Positions 27,065 to 36,419 of a stretch of 51,784 bases of DNA are shown here, piece after piece; the stretch's first letter is position 1, and every line of letters begins with the position of its first letter. The DNA lies in assembly GCA_964405075.1 (NCBI GenBank), contig CAYOMP010000005.1:1-51784 (forward strand), read 5' to 3'. The DNA comes from CAYOMP01 sp964405075. Its GTDB lineage: Bacteria; Bacillota; Clostridia; Lachnospirales; Lachnospiraceae. The position numbers were made by a program, and so were the translations under genes. A model generated the notes under the pieces. That model had not been told where the DNA came from. It did no database searches and saw only the letters and a program-made list of their open reading frames with translations.

Positions 27065-28075
27065 TTACTCTTTTTCAAATACAACTCCATGAGCAATCCC
27101 CGGAACCGTTTTACCTTCATTAAAACTCACAGTTGATAATAATGCCCCTGTGGCAACATATAATACTCTTTTCCATTTTTTATTTTTCAAATTAGGTAAT
27201 ATTTTTGTCGCCAATACTATTGCACCACAGCCACAGCCGCTTCCTCCTGCATGGGTATCCTGTGCAGTGTCATTAAATAACTCCAAACCACAATCTATAT
27301 GATTTTTTGAAATATCATATCCTTTTTCCTTTAACAGTTTTATTAATATTTCTTGTCCAATGCTACCTAAATCTCCTGTTATAATTCTGTCATAATAATC
27401 AGCTGCACATTGCGTATCTTTCAAATTATTATATATAGTATCACAAGCAGCCGGAGCCATTGCAGCTCCCATATTCATTGAATCTTTTATTCCATAATCG
27501 ACTATTCTTCCCGGTGTCAACGCCGTAACCTTTATGTCTGTTTTTTCTTCTGTCAAAATAAATCCTCCGCCGCCTGTAACTGTCCATGACGCAGATTTTG
27601 CCCTTTGATTACCGTATTCTAATGGGTATCTGAACTGTTTTTCTGCACTTGCAAAATGGCTTGATGTAACTGCTGCAGTTCTTTTTGCAAAACCGCCAGA
27701 TACAAACAATGAAGCTAAACTTATAGCCTCTGCTGACGTTGAGCATGCTCCGTATAAACCAAATAAAGGAATTTGATAATCCATTAGCCCAAACGTAGAT
27801 GCAATTGACTGTCCTAATAAATCTCCGGCAAAAATGTACTCTATATCATCCTGGTTAATTTTTGCTTTTCCTATAGCTATTTCCAAAGCAATTCTTTGTA
27901 TCTCACTTTCAGCTTCCTCCCAACTGGTTTTGCCAAACAAATCATCATCTGTCTGTAAATCAAACATTTTTCCTAAAGGACCTTCTCCTTCTTTCTTTCC
28001 TGCCACAGATGCAAAAGATTTAATATATGCCGGCTTTTTTAGAAAAATTGTCTGTTTATTAACCACTCTATCCAT
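27065..28075 (-). CDS. spoVAD: Stage V sporulation protein AD
   Basis: 336 residues, full length. It has the thiolase-like fold of SpoVAD with the cysteine of LFGLYGACSTSAEA at residue 111, and a C-terminal GGSGCGCGA segment. SpoVAD binds dipicolinic acid and works with SpoVAC and SpoVAE to load it into the forespore. Here it stands alone: neither spoVAC nor spoVAE flanks it, although the usual operon is spoVAC-AD-AE. A GAGGTAAAAT site precedes the ATG. About 250 AT-rich bases with no gene separate it from the chemoreceptor start at 26815. Confidence 0.95.
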   Translation of the reverse strand: MDRVVNKQTIFLKKPAYIKSFASVAGKKEGEGPLGKMFDLQTDDDLFGKTSWEEAESEIQRIALEIAIGKAKINQDDIEYIFAGDLLGQSIASTFGLMDYQIPLFGLYGACSTSAEAISLASLFVSGGFAKRTAAVTSSHFASAEKQFRYPLEYGNQRAKSASWTVTGGGGFILTEEKTDIKVTALTPGRIVDYGIKDSMNMGAAMAPAACDTIYNNLKDTQCAADYYDRIITGDLGSIGQEILIKLLKEKGYDISKNHIDCGLELFNDTAQDTHAGGSGCGCGAIVLATKILPNLKNKKWKRVLYVATGALLSTVSFNEGKTVPGIAHGVVFEKE

Positions 28076-28145
28076 ATTTTACCTCTTTCAATTTACTATT
28101 TATATATAATAAAATTTTTCCCAATTTTCTTATATATATAATAGA

Positions 28146-28188
28146 AAAAAACCTAAAAAACAGATTTACATCTATTTTCTAGGTTTTC
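28146..28188 (-). terminator. Terminator of the dCache chemoreceptor gene
   Basis: Imperfect stem of about 17 pairs, AAAACCTAGAAAATAGAT with ATCTGTTTTTTAGGTTTT, 35 bases after the stop at 28223. Confidence 0.65.
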
Positions 28189-28222
28189 ATTTTGTCAATT
28201 ATGTACTTTCAAATTATTCTTT

Positions 28223-30187
28223 TTACACTTTAAACTTTTCAACCAAATCAGACAAGATATTTGCCTGTGCATTAAGTTCTTGTGCTGTTGCTGAACTTTC
28301 TTCTGAAGAAGCTGCAGTAGATGTCAAAGCATCTGCAATTTCTCTTATGCTGTTCATAATGAACTCAAGGTTTTGTAACTGCTCTTGAGACATAGTGGCT
28401 ATACTTTCAATATGTTCATCAACATTTCTGGTTCTGACAACAACTTCATCCATAGAATCCGATGTCTTTTGTGCTACCAACATACCTTCTTTTATTGACT
28501 TAACTGTTTCCTCTATCAGTTCAGTAGCATTTTGAGATGCTAATGCTGATTTCTCAGCCAAAGATCTTACTTCTTCTGCAACTACTGCAAATCCCTTACC
28601 TGCTTTTCCTGCTCTTGCTGCTTCAACTGATGCATTAAGAGCCAAAATATTCGTTTGAAAAGCTATATCAGACACAGTTTTATTAATCTGCTCAATTGAC
28701 TGCGAAGTTTCCTCCATCTTGCCCATAGCTATAATTAGTTCATTCATATACTTACTGCCTGCTTCAACCGAATTCATAGCCTCTGATGCTAATTGTGCTG
28801 CCTCAGTTGCACTCTTAGCATTCAAATCCGCACCATTTGAAATAACCCCAACATTTTCTTTAATACTATCCATCAATGCAGTTTGTTCTGTTACTGTTGC
28901 CGCTAATGCTTCTGATAATTGTGCAACATTCTTTGAGCCAAACAGTACCTGGTTTGATGTTGCATTTATTTCCCTTAATAACTTTCTTAAATCATGAAGA
29001 ATAGAATTAAGTGCATCCTTTAATGGTGATAAGTCTCCCTTAAACTCATTTGTCACACGAACAGTAAAATCACCTGCTGCCATTCTCTCCAGAGTGCCTG
29101 ATATTTCACTAATCATATCATTAAGTGTATTCACAGTCTCATTAATAGAATCTGTCAACACCCTTGTTTCATCTTTTTGTTTAAAAGTTGGTACTGGTGT
29201 ATGCAAATCTCCATCTGCTAAAGATTTCATTCTATCTGTAGCACCCTTAATAGGTTTTGCAAGTCTAGTGCTAAATACTCCAACCAGAATCAATGCTATA
29301 ACTAATTCTATAATTACTCCATTCAAAACTCTCTTCATAGACTTATTATAATTTGTCATAAAATCCTTAACACGACCTGTTATGCATAGACTCCATCCAT
29401 TATCAGTGCCTATTGGAATATATGTTGCAAAACATTCATTATTTGATTGAATAAAGGATGTATTTCCACTTTCACCGGCTATCATTTTTTCACTAATTCC
29501 TACCATGGTATCAGTTGAGAATCCTGTGCTTGTATTATTATTCTGAATAAAATTACATTTAGTTGTTACCATATTGTAGTCCTGTGATGCGATTATAGTT
29601 CCTTCTTTATCCATAATAAACGCTGCACTAGATTCACCAATCTTAATATCTTTAATAACATTTGTTAGTAACTCTGCACTAGCTGCACAATAAACAATAC
29701 CACCAAACTTACCATCTTCCTTTACAATAGGAGCAGCAAAAAGAATTGATAATTGACCATTTGCAGTCTCTGATTCATAAAGTTCCGAAACAACCGGTTT
29801 CATCGTTTCTTTGCATCTAATAAAATATTCACGTTCCGAAAAATCTTTTCCCTTATTAGTTTTGCCATTTTCATCAGTATAGTTTACACGTTCATATCCA
29901 TTTCTATCCGCACTTTCCAAAACCAAAGCTGCTGCTTTAACATCGTCTATAGTTTTACCTGTAAAAGCCTCATTACTGGCTAATTCAGTCATTGCCTTCA
30001 AGTAACAGTCTAATTCGTTTATTACCCCAATTTCAGCCATATTAACTGTTGTTTGTGTCAATTCAAGAATCGTTGATTTAATAGCCTCTTCACTAGAACT
30101 AGATGATAAAGTATAAACTAAAGAACAAATCATAAATACTACTAACGTACATAGTAAAACTATTTTTCCTCTTATTTTCAGCTTCAT
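28223..30187 (-). CDS. Methyl-accepting chemotaxis protein with dCache sensor
   Basis: 654 residues from ATG 30187, chosen because GAGGAGGCGGCCT lies directly upstream. N-terminal membrane helix (about 10-28), a large extracellular dCache domain (about 35-275; FSEREYFIRCKETMKPVVSE is the typical dCache segment), a second helix (about 285-305), HAMP, then the signalling domain with QTNILALNASVEAARAGKAGKGF. The sensor class usually binds amino acids, other carboxylates or similar small ligands; the ligand is not deducible here. A 309-base AT-rich stretch lies upstream, holding only the ABC-operon terminator. Confidence 0.93.
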   Translation of the reverse strand: MKLKIRGKIVLLCTLVVFMICSLVYTLSSSSSEEAIKSTILELTQTTVNMAEIGVINELDCYLKAMTELASNEAFTGKTIDDVKAAALVLESADRNGYERVNYTDENGKTNKGKDFSEREYFIRCKETMKPVVSELYESETANGQLSILFAAPIVKEDGKFGGIVYCAASAELLTNVIKDIKIGESSAAFIMDKEGTIIASQDYNMVTTKCNFIQNNNTSTGFSTDTMVGISEKMIAGESGNTSFIQSNNECFATYIPIGTDNGWSLCITGRVKDFMTNYNKSMKRVLNGVIIELVIALILVGVFSTRLAKPIKGATDRMKSLADGDLHTPVPTFKQKDETRVLTDSINETVNTLNDMISEISGTLERMAAGDFTVRVTNEFKGDLSPLKDALNSILHDLRKLLREINATSNQVLFGSKNVAQLSEALAATVTEQTALMDSIKENVGVISNGADLNAKSATEAAQLASEAMNSVEAGSKYMNELIIAMGKMEETSQSIEQINKTVSDIAFQTNILALNASVEAARAGKAGKGFAVVAEEVRSLAEKSALASQNATELIEETVKSIKEGMLVAQKTSDSMDEVVVRTRNVDEHIESIATMSQEQLQNLEFIMNSIREIADALTSTAASSEESSATAQELNAQANILSDLVEKFKV

Positions 30188-30465
30188 AGGCCGCCTCCTC
30201 ACAAATAATTTTTCAACATTTAGCTATTTAGTTCATAAAATTACTTATATTTTAAAATGTTTTACAACAATTTTCAATCTTTCCAAGCTCTTTTTATATT
30301 TTTTCTAGTTTTATTCTATATATTTTACCTTTTTTTCTGTTAATTAATATTTATTTAATTGTTACTTTTATCCTATAAGCTATACAAAATATGATTTATA
30401 GGCATCACAAGTTGTCACAGCAATCAGATAATAATTTCCACCAGCAAATCATTTTTTAATGTAAT

Positions 30466-30494
30466 AAAGAGAGCCCCCAGTGGAGCTCCCTCTT
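30466..30494 (-). terminator. Terminator of the ABC exporter operon
   Basis: GC-rich hairpin GAGGG(AG)CTCC / GGGGGCTCTC with an ACT loop, immediately after the permease stop on the minus strand, followed by TTTATT. Confidence 0.6.
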
Positions 30495-30496
30495 GA

Positions 30497-33226
30497 CTAT
30501 TCTCTATTTTTTAATACTTCTGCCGGAACTAATTTATTTAATCTTCTAACTAAGAAATAATTGATTATGAAATACAATATTATTATAGCTACATATATTC
30601 CTAAATACATTCCCGGACTAAATTTTAAATCCATACCACAAGCTACATTTGCTATCAACATTGGATATAAAGCATCCATTACAGTTTTTGAAGTTGGAAT
30701 ACAAATTAACGCACCTATTGCTATTACATAAAAATTGCCATCAAGATACAATTTCTTAATTTCGTTTTTTCTATATCCAAAAATCTTAATTAACGAAATA
30801 TTGAATGCAGATCTATCTATCATTACTTTCATCATTAGGTACATTACCACAACAAATATTAAACTTGATACACTTGACAACATTACTATCATTGACACCA
30901 TCATATTTGAAAATACCTTGGCGCTTTTCTCTATATTGTTTTTTGTAGTTTCTGCATATAATCTTTTAGAATCTATATCTAATGGTTCACTTGCAAAGAC
31001 AACATTATAATAATCATCGCTTTCATTAAATAGTTCTCTCATACTATCTATATCCATAAATGCGTAAAATCCAGTTGAATACTGAGTAATAGAATCAACA
31101 GTAAATGCGTAATCCATGCCATCTTCATCATCAGTTAAAATAATTTTATCACCTTTTTCAATAGAATATTTTTCAGCCATCGCTGAACTTACACTGACAA
31201 TACTTTTTCCTTCCTTTACATCTGCATCAAAATATGGATTATCCTCATTAATTCCAAGAACGGTAATGTCATGTGTATATCCTAATACCTCTTTACGAAG
31301 AGTTTTTGCATATGCTGCCTCGCCACCTTCTGGCACTTCTTTTTCCGGATACTTGTATGTATACATATATTCAAACTTAGTATCTGAAACATTATTCTTC
31401 TTAATATTTTCACATAAAACATAAGTATCCATGCTCATCATCAGAATTAGCAAAGAAACAAACATACCAAATACTACTGCACAACTAGAACGAAGTTCTC
31501 TAAGCATCTGCCTCACACGAAATCTTCCTATAAATCCCATATTTTTCAAATCAATATTACTTATTTCATTTTGTTTATGCTCATTTTTTATAAGTTTTAA
31601 TGCCGGTTGATTCAGTTTTTTTCTGATAACTAAACAGTTTACAATAACCGCTGAAACAGGTGGCATTAATATGCTATATACTAACAAGTACGGTGAAATT
31701 ACCTTTTCAACATCCGGCAATGAAAAATAACCATAACAATCCTGCATCTGCGTTTCTATTCCAAATTTACTAAATCCTAAGGCACTACCAACGATTCCGG
31801 ATAGAAATGTGATAATAACAGGTAACATTAAATAATGCAATAACAAATCCTGTTTCTTGACTCCTAATGAATATAGAGCGCCAATGATACTACTTTCTTT
31901 TTCTATGCTATGAACAACAAATACAGAAATAACATATGTAAAAAGAATAATTACAATAACACCGGCTACTAATCCTGCCAGTTTGCTTACTATCTGATCA
32001 TTTCCTGCAGCCCCTATTCTTGGATTATCCTCTGCAATCATAAATTGTGTAAGATTACTTATGTCAATGTCAAATAAATCATCTATAATGTCATCAGTTT
32101 CATCATTCAATTCTTTCATTCCATCATTAAGTTCGTCACATCCATCGGCTGCTTCTCGAACTCCATTTGTGTATTCCTCTATACCATCTTTATACTCTTT
32201 TAAAGCTTTCAAATCATCTATTATAGAATTAATCTTCAAACTAACTATTGGACTATTTAATTTATTCTTTAACTTTGTTAATTCCTCTTCAAAATTATCC
32301 TCTGTCAATTCATTATCTAAGCCATATTCCTTAAAGCCTGTATTAGCCTGCTCCAAATACATATCAAATAATTTTTTTGTTCCATCATTCAACTTTGAAT
32401 TGTTACTTTTCAGTTCCTCCAAACCATCAAGAAGTTCTCCACTACCCTCTGCTAAGTCATCAATCCCTTCTTCTAAATCCTCCTTACATCCAACATTTTC
32501 TTCCCAATACTCTTTAAAAAGTTCATCTTCTACACTGTCTACCGAAAAATCAAAATCTTTAATTTTTTCTTTTAATTCATCATTGGTCATTGCACCATTT
32601 AGTCTATATGCATAAACATACTCTTCTGATTTTAAACTCTTAATTGAATCTTTCAATAACTCATACTCTTTAGAACATACCCAGCTTGCGCCAAACTGTT
32701 TACTGTCAACATTGGCATCTGACATTTTATTCAATGCAGCTTCATAATCAGGAGCTGTACCAATACCAACAACTTTATATTCCTTATCTGCCATTTTGAT
32801 AGTATCATCAATTTCTAAGGCATTTTCTTCACAGTATCTTTTTTCTAGTACTATTTCATTTACATTTTGTGCTAATCTTCCCTCACTCAAATCTACCAAA
32901 TTAATCTTTTCTCTGTTATTAAAAACCCTTATTGTATTATTGTTTTCTAAAACAAAGTCTAAATAGAACTGTTCTTCTAGAATAATTCCATCTGCTTCTA
33001 GCTGTTCTATTTCACTATTTTTCAAAGGAATAAATACTGTAAACTCACCATCTTCAACCTTATTTTCTTTTGCCTTTTCTGTTGTCTGAATAATTATTGT
33101 ATCTGCAGCCCCAACCATGGAAACTATCAAATACATACACAATATTATTAACGCACTCAAAGCTGCATATCTTACCCAGTTTGCTTTAAGGTCACGCAAT
33201 ACTCTTTTTAATAAAACTTTTTGCAT
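30497..33226 (-). CDS. FtsX-type ABC transporter permease with coiled-coil ectodomain
   Basis: 909 residues from ATG 33226, which follows GGAGGATTTATAAT in the end of the ATPase gene. One membrane helix near residue 20-40 is followed by a large extracellular region. A set of three FtsX helices lies around 440-560 and a second set around 760-900. The ectodomain has acidic heptad stretches with repeated L-x-D-G patterns (LLDGLEELKSNN, LNDGMKELNDE) at about 260-415, like YhgE/Pip-type proteins. It forms a MacB-like mechanotransmission exporter with the ATPase one base upstream. The substrate is unknown; peptide or drug export is the usual class. Confidence 0.88.
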   Translation of the reverse strand: MQKVLLKRVLRDLKANWVRYAALSALIILCMYLIVSMVGAADTIIIQTTEKAKENKVEDGEFTVFIPLKNSEIEQLEADGIILEEQFYLDFVLENNNTIRVFNNREKINLVDLSEGRLAQNVNEIVLEKRYCEENALEIDDTIKMADKEYKVVGIGTAPDYEAALNKMSDANVDSKQFGASWVCSKEYELLKDSIKSLKSEEYVYAYRLNGAMTNDELKEKIKDFDFSVDSVEDELFKEYWEENVGCKEDLEEGIDDLAEGSGELLDGLEELKSNNSKLNDGTKKLFDMYLEQANTGFKEYGLDNELTEDNFEEELTKLKNKLNSPIVSLKINSIIDDLKALKEYKDGIEEYTNGVREAADGCDELNDGMKELNDETDDIIDDLFDIDISNLTQFMIAEDNPRIGAAGNDQIVSKLAGLVAGVIVIILFTYVISVFVVHSIEKESSIIGALYSLGVKKQDLLLHYLMLPVIITFLSGIVGSALGFSKFGIETQMQDCYGYFSLPDVEKVISPYLLVYSILMPPVSAVIVNCLVIRKKLNQPALKLIKNEHKQNEISNIDLKNMGFIGRFRVRQMLRELRSSCAVVFGMFVSLLILMMSMDTYVLCENIKKNNVSDTKFEYMYTYKYPEKEVPEGGEAAYAKTLRKEVLGYTHDITVLGINEDNPYFDADVKEGKSIVSVSSAMAEKYSIEKGDKIILTDDEDGMDYAFTVDSITQYSTGFYAFMDIDSMRELFNESDDYYNVVFASEPLDIDSKRLYAETTKNNIEKSAKVFSNMMVSMIVMLSSVSSLIFVVVMYLMMKVMIDRSAFNISLIKIFGYRKNEIKKLYLDGNFYVIAIGALICIPTSKTVMDALYPMLIANVACGMDLKFSPGMYLGIYVAIIILYFIINYFLVRRLNKLVPAEVLKNRE

Positions 33227-33227
33227 A

Positions 33228-33929
33228 TTATAAATCCTCCAATTCAGCTGCTGGTACTCTGTTTTCATTTTCATATTCTTTATGAATCTGTCCATCTTTG
33301 ATTATTATTACCTTATGTACCATATTCTTTATTGAATTATTATGAGTTACAATAAGCATTGTTGTTCCATATATTTTGTTAATCTTCTCAAGAAGTATTA
33401 ATATATCTCTTGATGTTTTGGAATCTAATGCCCCCGTTGGCTCATCGCAAAGAAGAAGCTTAGGATTCTTAATTAACGCTCTGGCTATTGCACATCTTTG
33501 CTGCTGCCCACCTGATAACTGTGATGGAAATTTATTCTGATGTTCTGTAAGACCTAAAGTTTCTAAAAGTTCATCCATATTAAGAGGATTTTCCGTTAAA
33601 TACTCACATACCTGAATATTTTCTTTAACAGTCAGATTAGGAACCAAATTATAAAACTGAAAAATGAATCCTAAATTATCTCTTCTGTAATCAGATAAAT
33701 CATCTGGTTTTAACCCCACAACCTGCTTTCCATCAACTTTTATAGAACCTGTATCCACTGTGTCTAATCCACCAATGCAATTAAGAAATGTAGATTTCCC
33801 TGAACCACTAGTTCCTTGAATTACACACATTTGCCCTTTTTCTACTCCTGTACTGATTCCCTTCAAAACCTGAATAAAGCTTCCGCCTTCTCCATAGCTT
33901 TTTTTGATATTTTTTACTTCCAAATACAT
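33228..33929 (-). CDS. ABC transporter ATP-binding protein (LolD/MacB type)
   Basis: 233 residues. Walker A GTSGSGKST (39-47), Q-loop region FIFQFYNLVPNLT, signature LSGGQQQR, Walker B LLLCDEPTGALDS and the H-loop VTHN are all present. It powers the FtsX permease encoded one base downstream. AGGAGGAAATATT precedes the ATG. A perfect 21-bp palindrome lies about 50 bases upstream of the start and matches the motif before the neighbouring TetR gene. Confidence 0.95.
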   Translation of the reverse strand: MYLEVKNIKKSYGEGGSFIQVLKGISTGVEKGQMCVIQGTSGSGKSTFLNCIGGLDTVDTGSIKVDGKQVVGLKPDDLSDYRRDNLGFIFQFYNLVPNLTVKENIQVCEYLTENPLNMDELLETLGLTEHQNKFPSQLSGGQQQRCAIARALIKNPKLLLCDEPTGALDSKTSRDILILLEKINKIYGTTMLIVTHNNSIKNMVHKVIIIKDGQIHKEYENENRVPAAELEDL

Positions 33930-33977
33930 AATATTTCCTCCTCTTAATACTATTTACTTATTGATAATTATTTTTCA

Positions 33978-33998
33978 TTACATAACACTGTTATGTAA
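33978..33998. promoter_or_regulatory. Palindromic operator upstream of the ABC exporter
   Basis: TTACATAACA-C-TGTTATGTAA, a perfect 21-bp palindrome. The same half-site (CATAACA) recurs before the TetR gene, so this is the likely TetR operator. Confidence 0.8.
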
Positions 33999-34012
33999 CT
34001 GTTATTTTTTTA

Positions 34013-34040
34013 GCTATGTACATAACTGTATATACATAGC
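34013..34040. promoter_or_regulatory. Second inverted repeat between TetR gene and ABC operon
   Basis: GCTATGTA (34013-34020) / TACATAGC (34033-34040), 8 bp perfect, with a partial half-site GTTATGTA inside on the minus strand. It may be a lower-affinity operator or a weak hairpin; there is no T tail after it. Confidence 0.4.
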
Positions 34041-34086
34041 CTAAATTCATACTCATATACCACTTGGCATCTTTGAATAAAACACA

Positions 34087-34716
34087 CTATTTAAACATTG
34101 AACACCAACCTGTAATAAAGAACTTAATAATTACTTCTGCCGATGCCAGTGCCTCTTCTTCTGTATGTCCGTGAGAAATCAAATGCACAAATAAATCGAT
34201 ATTCATATGTGCCAGCCAGTGAATAGTAAAATCATCTACACTTTTACTATTAGCCTCTTTTGCAATTCCGTAAGCCAGTGTTTTATAATGTTGCTCACTA
34301 ATCTTAACGAATTCATCCACTACTTTTTCAAATCTTGAACCTTGACTCTTTGTTAGTAACAAAAACATTTCATCGTAATGTGAATACATAAAATGTATTA
34401 TCATACGTGTAAACTCAACGTCATCTGAATAATCGTGAGTTCCAGATATAACACCCTCAATTATGGAAGAATCATTCATCCCTTCTATTTCACTTTTAAA
34501 GTGTCCATTAACCAGTTCAAACAATTCCATAATTGTATCTTCAATTAATGATGCAAACAAATCTTCTTTATCTTTAAATGAAAAATATAATGCTCCTGTG
34601 GTAACACCAGCATTCTTACATATATTTCTGAGGGATGCCTGCATATATCCTTTTTCTAAGAATTCCTGTTTTGCATAAGCTTGCAATTTTTGCCTTGTTT
34701 CTTTATCGTTTTTCAA
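34087..34716 (-). CDS. TetR-family repressor of the ABC exporter
   Basis: 209 residues. The N-terminal helix-turn-helix (GVTTGALYFSFKDKEDLFASL) is the TetR signature; the C-terminal ligand domain is variable. The start codon is TTG at 34716, supported by AGGAGG seven bases upstream. The gene precedes the ABC operon on the same strand and both have near-identical palindromes in front. Auto-repression and repression of the exporter is therefore a strong inference. The effector is unknown. Confidence 0.9.
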   Translation of the reverse strand: MKNDKETRQKLQAYAKQEFLEKGYMQASLRNICKNAGVTTGALYFSFKDKEDLFASLIEDTIMELFELVNGHFKSEIEGMNDSSIIEGVISGTHDYSDDVEFTRMIIHFMYSHYDEMFLLLTKSQGSRFEKVVDEFVKISEQHYKTLAYGIAKEANSKSVDDFTIHWLAHMNIDLFVHLISHGHTEEEALASAEVIIKFFITGWCSMFK

Positions 34717-34745
34717 AGCAACTCCTCCTAATCATACTGTCGCTT

Positions 34746-34781
34746 TAACATAACACCGTTATTAATAACACTGTTATGTTA
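34746..34781. promoter_or_regulatory. 36-bp double operator in front of the TetR gene
   Basis: TAACATAACA (34746-34755) and TGTTATGTTA (34772-34781) flank the perfect palindrome GTTATTAATAAC (34758-34769). The whole can be read as two overlapping 20-bp operators, each sharing the CATAACA half-site with 33978-33998. It starts 30 bases upstream of the TTG start. Confidence 0.75.
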
Positions 34782-34812
34782 TCCCATTATTGCTTTTTTG
34801 TCAATAGGTTTT

Positions 34813-34873
34813 ATAGGTTTTCGACGAGCACTGCAAAACTATAAAAACTCACAAAGCATGTTTCTCATAATTT
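34813..34873 (+). repeat. Intergenic repeat family 1, copy B (5' truncated)
   Basis: Matches the 3' 60 bases of copies A and C (ATAGGTTTTCGACGAGCACT ... CTCATAATTT) with one gap. The first 40 bases of the family are absent. It lies between the TetR gene and the terminator of the next chemoreceptor gene. Confidence 0.7.
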
Positions 34874-34883
34874 AACTATGTAA

Positions 34884-34921
34884 AAAAACACTGATGACCA
34901 GTTAATACCATCAGTGTTTTT
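34884..34921 (-). terminator. Terminator of the multi-helix chemoreceptor gene
   Basis: Perfect 13-bp stem AAAAACACTGATG / CATCAGTGTTTTT, 8 bases after the stop at 34929. It could act both ways. Confidence 0.85.
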
Positions 34922-34928
34922 TACCATA

Positions 34929-36419
34929 TTATAAATACTCTTCTTCAAATTTTTTCAATTCATTAGTAACACCAACAATCAGAGTGCTAACTTCTTTTGT
35001 AATATTTTGATTTTCTCTTGCAGTATTAAGAGTTTCCTCACTATTAGCAGTAACTTCCTCACTTATTGAAGATATTATCTCTATGTTTTCAGCAATATTT
35101 TTATTTGAGCTTTCCATATTTTGCATTTCATTGTTTTGCTCTTCTACCTTATTTGAAATAGATGCAACGCTGTCCTTGATCTGCTTAAAGTTTGCTTCCA
35201 TATCATAAATAATCTCATTTTGCTTTTCTGTAATATCAGTCATTTTTTCCACTGTTGCAAAAGCATCCTTGGCACTATTTTGCAAAACATTAATAAGATT
35301 AGAAATATCATCTGTAGCTATCTTAGTCTGATTAGCAAGATTAGTTATTTCACCTGCCACGACTGCAAAACCTTTTCCAGCTTCGCCAGCTCTTGCTGCC
35401 TCTATGGAAGCATTTAAGGCCAGCAGATTTGTTTCCTCTGCAATACTATCAATCATTGATATGATTTTTAATGCTTCATTCATTTTTTCTTCTAACTGTG
35501 TCATTTGATTTAAAACAATTCCGTTATGCTCCTTAACCCTTACTGCACTGTTATTAAGATTTTCCACATTTTCCATTCCCTCAACAACATTGCTATCTGC
35601 AATCTCAGACATTCTTTTTACTTCTCTTGTAACGTTTGCTATATCCTCAGTCACAGCCTGAATGTTTTCATTTAACTCTAACTGTTTTTGAACTGACTCT
35701 GCTGTATGTGTAGAACCATTTGAAACATCTTCCATAGATGCTGCTGTCATATCTGCTGATTCTGATAAAACTTCTGCCCTATCTGAAATCTGTTCCATTG
35801 ATTCTAATATATGACGGCTAATTTCTGACATCTTTTCTATTAGTTCCGCCTGTTTTTCTTCCTGTTCAACAATTTTACCAATCTTATAATCATTTATTTT
35901 TTTTGAATAATAAGAGGCTACTGTTGCTAATCCCATAATAAGCACAGTTCCAAGAACCTGAATTTCCCTGTCAACCAAATCATTTGTTCCTAAAACTGCA
36001 AGACCATATCCCGCCGACACTATATTAGCTGTAACTGCGATAACTGCAAAATTTCTAATAATTTTGTAATCATTAAAAATAAGTAATGCTGAAAGAATCG
36101 GAAATACATATATAAAGGTAAGTATTGTAGTACCTGTCAAAAGAACAAATATATACAATGCAGAATACCCATACAATACATACCACTTTATATTATTACT
36201 TTCTTTATTTCGCTTATAAGTGAATATATTTAATAACAATTGTGATACTCCCAATATCAAAACAATCATATAATAACCCACTGTTCGGTTTCCTTTTATT
36301 ACTTCCAACAAATAAGCGGCTTCAATAACAGCTATTACTATTGTATAGGAAACCAACAATATTTTATTCATTAACACGTTTTCATTAATTTCTATATTTC
36401 CTTTGTTACTTTCTCCCAT
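34929..36419 (-). CDS. Methyl-accepting chemotaxis protein with about six membrane helices and no ectodomain
   Basis: 496 residues. The N-terminal 175 residues form about six closely spaced hydrophobic segments (around 17-38, 46-66, 78-115 as two, 120-143, 154-176) with loops too short for a Cache or four-helix sensor. There is no recognisable HAMP. A signalling domain with EETNLLALNASIEAARAGEAGKGF follows. Such receptors are thought to sense within the membrane, for example energy state or lipid-soluble ligands; that is inference. GGGGTAAAGAT precedes the ATG. Confidence 0.88.
   Translation of the reverse strand: MGESNKGNIEINENVLMNKILLVSYTIVIAVIEAAYLLEVIKGNRTVGYYMIVLILGVSQLLLNIFTYKRNKESNNIKWYVLYGYSALYIFVLLTGTTILTFIYVFPILSALLIFNDYKIIRNFAVIAVTANIVSAGYGLAVLGTNDLVDREIQVLGTVLIMGLATVASYYSKKINDYKIGKIVEQEEKQAELIEKMSEISRHILESMEQISDRAEVLSESADMTAASMEDVSNGSTHTAESVQKQLELNENIQAVTEDIANVTREVKRMSEIADSNVVEGMENVENLNNSAVRVKEHNGIVLNQMTQLEEKMNEALKIISMIDSIAEETNLLALNASIEAARAGEAGKGFAVVAGEITNLANQTKIATDDISNLINVLQNSAKDAFATVEKMTDITEKQNEIIYDMEANFKQIKDSVASISNKVEEQNNEMQNMESSNKNIAENIEIISSISEEVTANSEETLNTARENQNITKEVSTLIVGVTNELKKFEEEYL

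Noticed and set aside
32061..32615. Open frame of 184 codons on the plus strand, opposite the ABC permease.
   Set aside because: Serine-rich shadow of the acidic coiled-coil coding region; no ribosome site and no family features.
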